DNA from: CAYLJO01 sp964383905
Lineage (GTDB): Bacteria > Acidobacteriota > Blastocatellia > Pyrinomonadales > Pyrinomonadaceae
Length of the DNA stretch: 16,959 bases
Assembly (NCBI GenBank): GCA_964383905.1
Contig: CAYLJO010000134.1
Location: 1-16,959, forward strand
Direction of reading: 5' to 3'
Made by a program: the position numbers and the translations under genes. The notes beneath the pieces are model-generated. The model was not told the origin of the DNA. It made no database searches and saw only the letters and a program-made list of their open reading frames with translations. How positions within the stretch are numbered: position 1 is the stretch's first letter; every line of letters begins with the position of its first letter. Shown here one piece after another: positions 14,605-16,959 of the stretch.

Positions 14605-15470
14605 CATTCATCCTTTCTTGTGAGGCGCGCATTTTGCTCTTCGAATAGCTTGGGCAGTCGCTCGCTCTCGAGGACGTCGAGGCGGCGCAGAACTTCGGTG
14701 AGCGACAATTCATTCTTCAAATTCACCTGATAATCGAGGTCTGCCCGGATACGATCTTTCTCGGACTGCCGGTTCTGCGACATCATGATGATGGGCGCTT
14801 GCAAACCCGCGAGCACGGCAAGCACAAGGTTAAGGAAGACGTAGGGGTATTCGTCGAAGCCCTTCGCCATCATCCACGAATTTAAGATCATCCAGAGTAT
14901 GATGAACCCGATCGCCGCGCCGATAAACTTCCAACTGCCGCCAAACTCGGCGATCAGGTCGGCCATCCGGTCAGCCAGCGTCGAACGCGCTGCCTCTTCT
15001 TCATTGGCGTTGCGGGAGACGCGCTGGCGAAGTAATTCGTCTGTTTGGCGCAGCCTGTTCGAAACGGCGCTGAGCATCTCCAACGCAACATCCGAATTGC
15101 TTCGCACGAACGAGAGAAAATCCTGGCGCGAAAGAATCGCCAACCGCGCGTCCTCGATTACTACCGCATCGGCTGAGCGTGGCTTGCCGTCGATAATCGC
15201 CATCTCACCGAAGAAATCGCCGCCCGCCAGTTCGGCGAGGATGACTTTGTCACCCTCCGCGTCCTCGACACTGATGCGTACGCGCCCGCTGTCAATCAGG
15301 TACATTGCGTCGCCTCTATCGCCGGATCGAAAAAGCGAGGTTCCGCTGGACACCTCGCGCACTACCAGCAGCTCGCGCAAATCGCGCGCCGCCTGGTCGT
15401 CAAGGGAGGCGAAGAGCGGGACAGATCGTAACGCCTCTAATGTCATGACGGGAGAAGTGTTTGTAGACAT
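14604..15470 (-). CDS. Cyclic-nucleotide-binding domain fused to DUF1003 membrane domain
   Basis: 288 residues. Residues about 12-130 form a CRP-type cyclic-nucleotide-binding domain (LFRSGDRGDAMYLIDSGRV at 46-64, then the phosphate-binding cassette GDFFGEMAIIDGKPRSA with Glu89 and Arg98). There is no helix-turn-helix. After a charged linker, residues about 165-255 are DUF1003, with two membrane helices (181-200 and 208-230) and the signature PYVFLNLVLAVLAGLQAPII followed by MMSQNRQSEKDR. The C-terminus is a coiled coil (260-285). It is probably an inner-membrane protein controlled by cAMP, cGMP or another small ligand; the function of DUF1003 is not known. GAGGTGA sits just upstream of the ATG at 15470. 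It may be co-transcribed with the hydrolase gene 84 bp upstream. Confidence 0.9.
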   Translation of the reverse strand: MSTNTSPVMTLEALRSVPLFASLDDQAARDLRELLVVREVSSGTSLFRSGDRGDAMYLIDSGRVRISVEDAEGDKVILAELAGGDFFGEMAIIDGKPRSADAVVIEDARLAILSRQDFLSFVRSNSDVALEMLSAVSNRLRQTDELLRQRVSRNANEEEAARSTLADRMADLIAEFGGSWKFIGAAIGFIILWMILNSWMMAKGFDEYPYVFLNLVLAVLAGLQAPIIMMSQNRQSEKDRIRADLDYQVNLKNELSLTEVLRRLDVLESERLPKLFEEQNARLTRKDE

Positions 15471-15542
15471 GGGATCACCTCACAATACTTTTTTCACAGC
15501 TGATAAAAGATCTCGCATAACTGAGCAGGGTGCTGGACGACC

Positions 15543-15554
15543 GTTTAATTAAAC
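15543..15554. repeat. 12-bp perfect palindrome GTTTAATTAAAC
   Basis: It directly abuts the stop codon of the minus-strand alpha/beta hydrolase and lies about 70 bp upstream of the cNMP/DUF1003 start. It could be an operator for the latter; 12-bp AT-rich palindromes also occur by chance. Confidence 0.3.
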
Positions 15555-16415
15555 TCAGACTGCCTGCAGAGGTTCTGCCCTACCGTTTGTCGCGACGGGC
15601 GTCTTGTCGAGCAAGATGATGAACCTCCGCAGCGCTTCATCATATTGATCACCGGCAACATTTAAAAGGTCGTTGTGGCCGGCGCCATCTACCCATAGCG
15701 ACTGCTTTGGCCTGTTTGCCTCAGAAAAGAGTCTTTCGCCGTGCCAGAACGGCACCAATTCATCACTCCTTCCGTGGATGACCAGCACCGGACAATGCGC
15801 CTGTTTGATCTTGGAAATGCTTCGGAATTTGTCGAGCGGGGAGAGGGGGTAGTGTGTCATGACGCGAAAGGCTGTGACAAAGGAACTCTCCACGACCAGA
15901 CCGGCAACGGGTTTTCGGCTTGCCAGGTCGATCGCCACCGCGCCACCCAGCGACCGTCCATAAGCAACTACACGGCCGGGGGAAATGCGCAGATCATTCG
16001 TTACATAGCTATAGGCCGCGTCCACATCACGATAAGTATTGCGCTCAGAAGGGGTGCCCGTACTCGTGCCATAACCATGATAGTCGTAAGCAAAGGCGGC
16101 AAACCCCATCCGGTTGAACTTCTTTAAAGTCTGAAGAACAGTACCGAGGTCCTCGCCGTTGCCGTGGCTGAACAGGATGGTGTAGGTGGCCCCCGGGTTC
16201 GGGATATAGATCGCAGAGATTTGCGCCCCGTCTTCCGTCTTCAACTTCAATATCTGTTCGGTATCTGTATAAGTAGCGCGTCGGGGCGGGAAAATGAGCT
16301 TGTCCGAGACAAAATAATAACCGGCAAGGATAATGCCGCAATACGCTAAAATCAGAATCAAAGGCCAGACAAGCCGTGCGATAGCGAAGGCCTCGATCAA
16401 GTGATATTTGAGCAT
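15555..16415 (-). CDS. Membrane-anchored BEM46/ABHD17-like alpha/beta hydrolase
   Basis: 286 residues. One N-terminal membrane helix (about 16-36) anchors it, followed by FVSDKLIFPP, a phrase typical of this group. The catalytic domain shows FSHGNGEDLG (82-91, oxyanion), YDYHGYGTSTG (110-120), nucleophile elbow YGRSLGG (152-158) with Ser155, acid HGRSDELVP (214-222) with Asp218, and GAGHND with His247. Family members are serine esterases, thioesterases or lipases at the membrane; the substrate is not known. The ribosome site is weak (GGA 8 bp before the ATG). The ABC ATPase gene ends 88 bp upstream on the same strand, and the cNMP/DUF1003 gene follows downstream, so the three could be one minus-strand unit. 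Confidence 0.92.
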   Translation of the reverse strand: MLKYHLIEAFAIARLVWPLILILAYCGIILAGYYFVSDKLIFPPRRATYTDTEQILKLKTEDGAQISAIYIPNPGATYTILFSHGNGEDLGTVLQTLKKFNRMGFAAFAYDYHGYGTSTGTPSERNTYRDVDAAYSYVTNDLRISPGRVVAYGRSLGGAVAIDLASRKPVAGLVVESSFVTAFRVMTHYPLSPLDKFRSISKIKQAHCPVLVIHGRSDELVPFWHGERLFSEANRPKQSLWVDGAGHNDLLNVAGDQYDEALRRFIILLDKTPVATNGRAEPLQAV

Positions 16416-16503
16416 GTATGTATCCGCAGTTAATTACCCGGCAAGCGGGGTAGGTTCCAGGTTAGCAATCACCTCTTTGCGCCGTTACTGTCGCGCGCTT
16501 TGC

Positions 16504-16959
16504 TCAAACAGAATCCGAGATAACGCGGCCGTCTTTCATGAGAATGATACGGGCGGCGAAGCGCGCGGCCAGCTCACGATCGTGCGTGACCAGCAAGACA
16601 GTAAGTTTGTCTTGCTCAACCATCCCGCGCAGGAGGGCTAATAACTCCTGGGCGCGCGTCGAATCTAAATTTCCCGTCGGCTCGTCGGCAAGCAGAACAC
16701 GCGGCCGGTTCGCCAGCGCGCGTGCGATGGCGACGCGCTGTTGTTCACCGCCGGACAACTCCGAGGGCTTATGGGTGAGACGGCCGGCGAGGCCGACGCG
16801 CTCCAGCAGGAATTGCGCCCGCTCGTCCCTGGACTTACCCCTCAGCCCGCCGAAAGCGAGCGCCAGGCGAACGTTTTCGGCAGCGGTCATGGTCGGAATG
16901 AGATTGAAATTCTGAAAGATCATCCCGACGGAACGCCGGCGATAGCGGGCCATCTGCTT
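16504..16959 (-). CDS. ABC transporter ATPase, MacB/LolD type (5' end outside window)
   Basis: The frame is open from the right edge to the stop at 16504: 151 residues, lacking the start and the Walker A region. Visible are MARYRRRSVGMIFQNFNLIP with the Q-loop Gln, TAAENVRLAL, signature LSGGEQQRVAIARALANRP, Walker B VLLADEPTGNLDS, and the H-loop His in LLVTHDRELA. ADEPTGNLD and the FQNFNLIP form are typical of ATPases pairing with FtsX/MacB permeases. Its permease may lie beyond the right edge; the permease at 8911-10365 is another possible partner, since orphan pairing occurs. Confidence 0.93.
   Translation of the reverse strand, partial: KQMARYRRRSVGMIFQNFNLIPTMTAAENVRLALAFGGLRGKSRDERAQFLLERVGLAGRLTHKPSELSGGEQQRVAIARALANRPRVLLADEPTGNLDSTRAQELLALLRGMVEQDKLTVLLVTHDRELAARFAARIILMKDGRVISDSV

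Overview
The window is a GC-rich bacterial chromosome segment. The best guess is an Acidobacteriota-type soil bacterium, perhaps Blastocatellia. This is inferred from the secreted beta-barrel protein with PKD/Ig-like modules at 1-2251, the large TPR protein, a MacB-type permease and the general gene style; there is no rRNA or other marker gene to prove it. No tRNA, rRNA, CRISPR array, integrase or transposase was seen.

Layout. The left part (1-4981) is all minus strand: a large outer-membrane protein running off the left edge, a ~500 bp non-coding gap, a Glu/Leu/Phe/Val-type glutamate dehydrogenase, and a LarE-type sulfur transferase with no larB or larC in view. From 5296 to 8776 the genes are on the plus strand: an exported TPR protein, two small exported helical proteins with overlapping stop and start codons that look like distant paralogues, and a membrane protein with two zinc ribbons. 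The next two genes are minus strand again: a MacB/FtsX-type permease and a HAD-superfamily protein whose motif I reads DFNG.

The stretch 11259-12680 is a gene graveyard. It holds a truncated SRAP/YedK gene frameshifted by a 17-bp tandem duplication, two halves of an MBL-fold hydrolase on opposite strands, and pieces of two alpha/beta hydrolases. It also holds a 100-N scaffold gap flanked by two identical 55-bp copies, almost certainly an assembly overlap that was never merged. Removing 155 bp restores one reading frame. An intact chloroperoxidase-type alpha/beta hydrolase (12681-13535) sits beside the debris, followed by a scrap of a SpoIIE-type phosphatase and an unassigned fragment.

The right part (14040-16959) has two small unknown ORFs in visibly AT-richer DNA and a strong 15-bp-arm hairpin between converging genes. 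Then come a cyclic-nucleotide-binding/DUF1003 membrane protein, a membrane-anchored BEM46-like alpha/beta hydrolase, and the 3' part of a MacB/LolD-type ABC ATPase that leaves the window.

I see no complete new defence or biosynthetic system. The items most worth following up are the unmerged scaffold overlap, the shuffled pseudogene patch, the TPR plus paired-paralogue exported gene set, and the cNMP/DUF1003 fusion.
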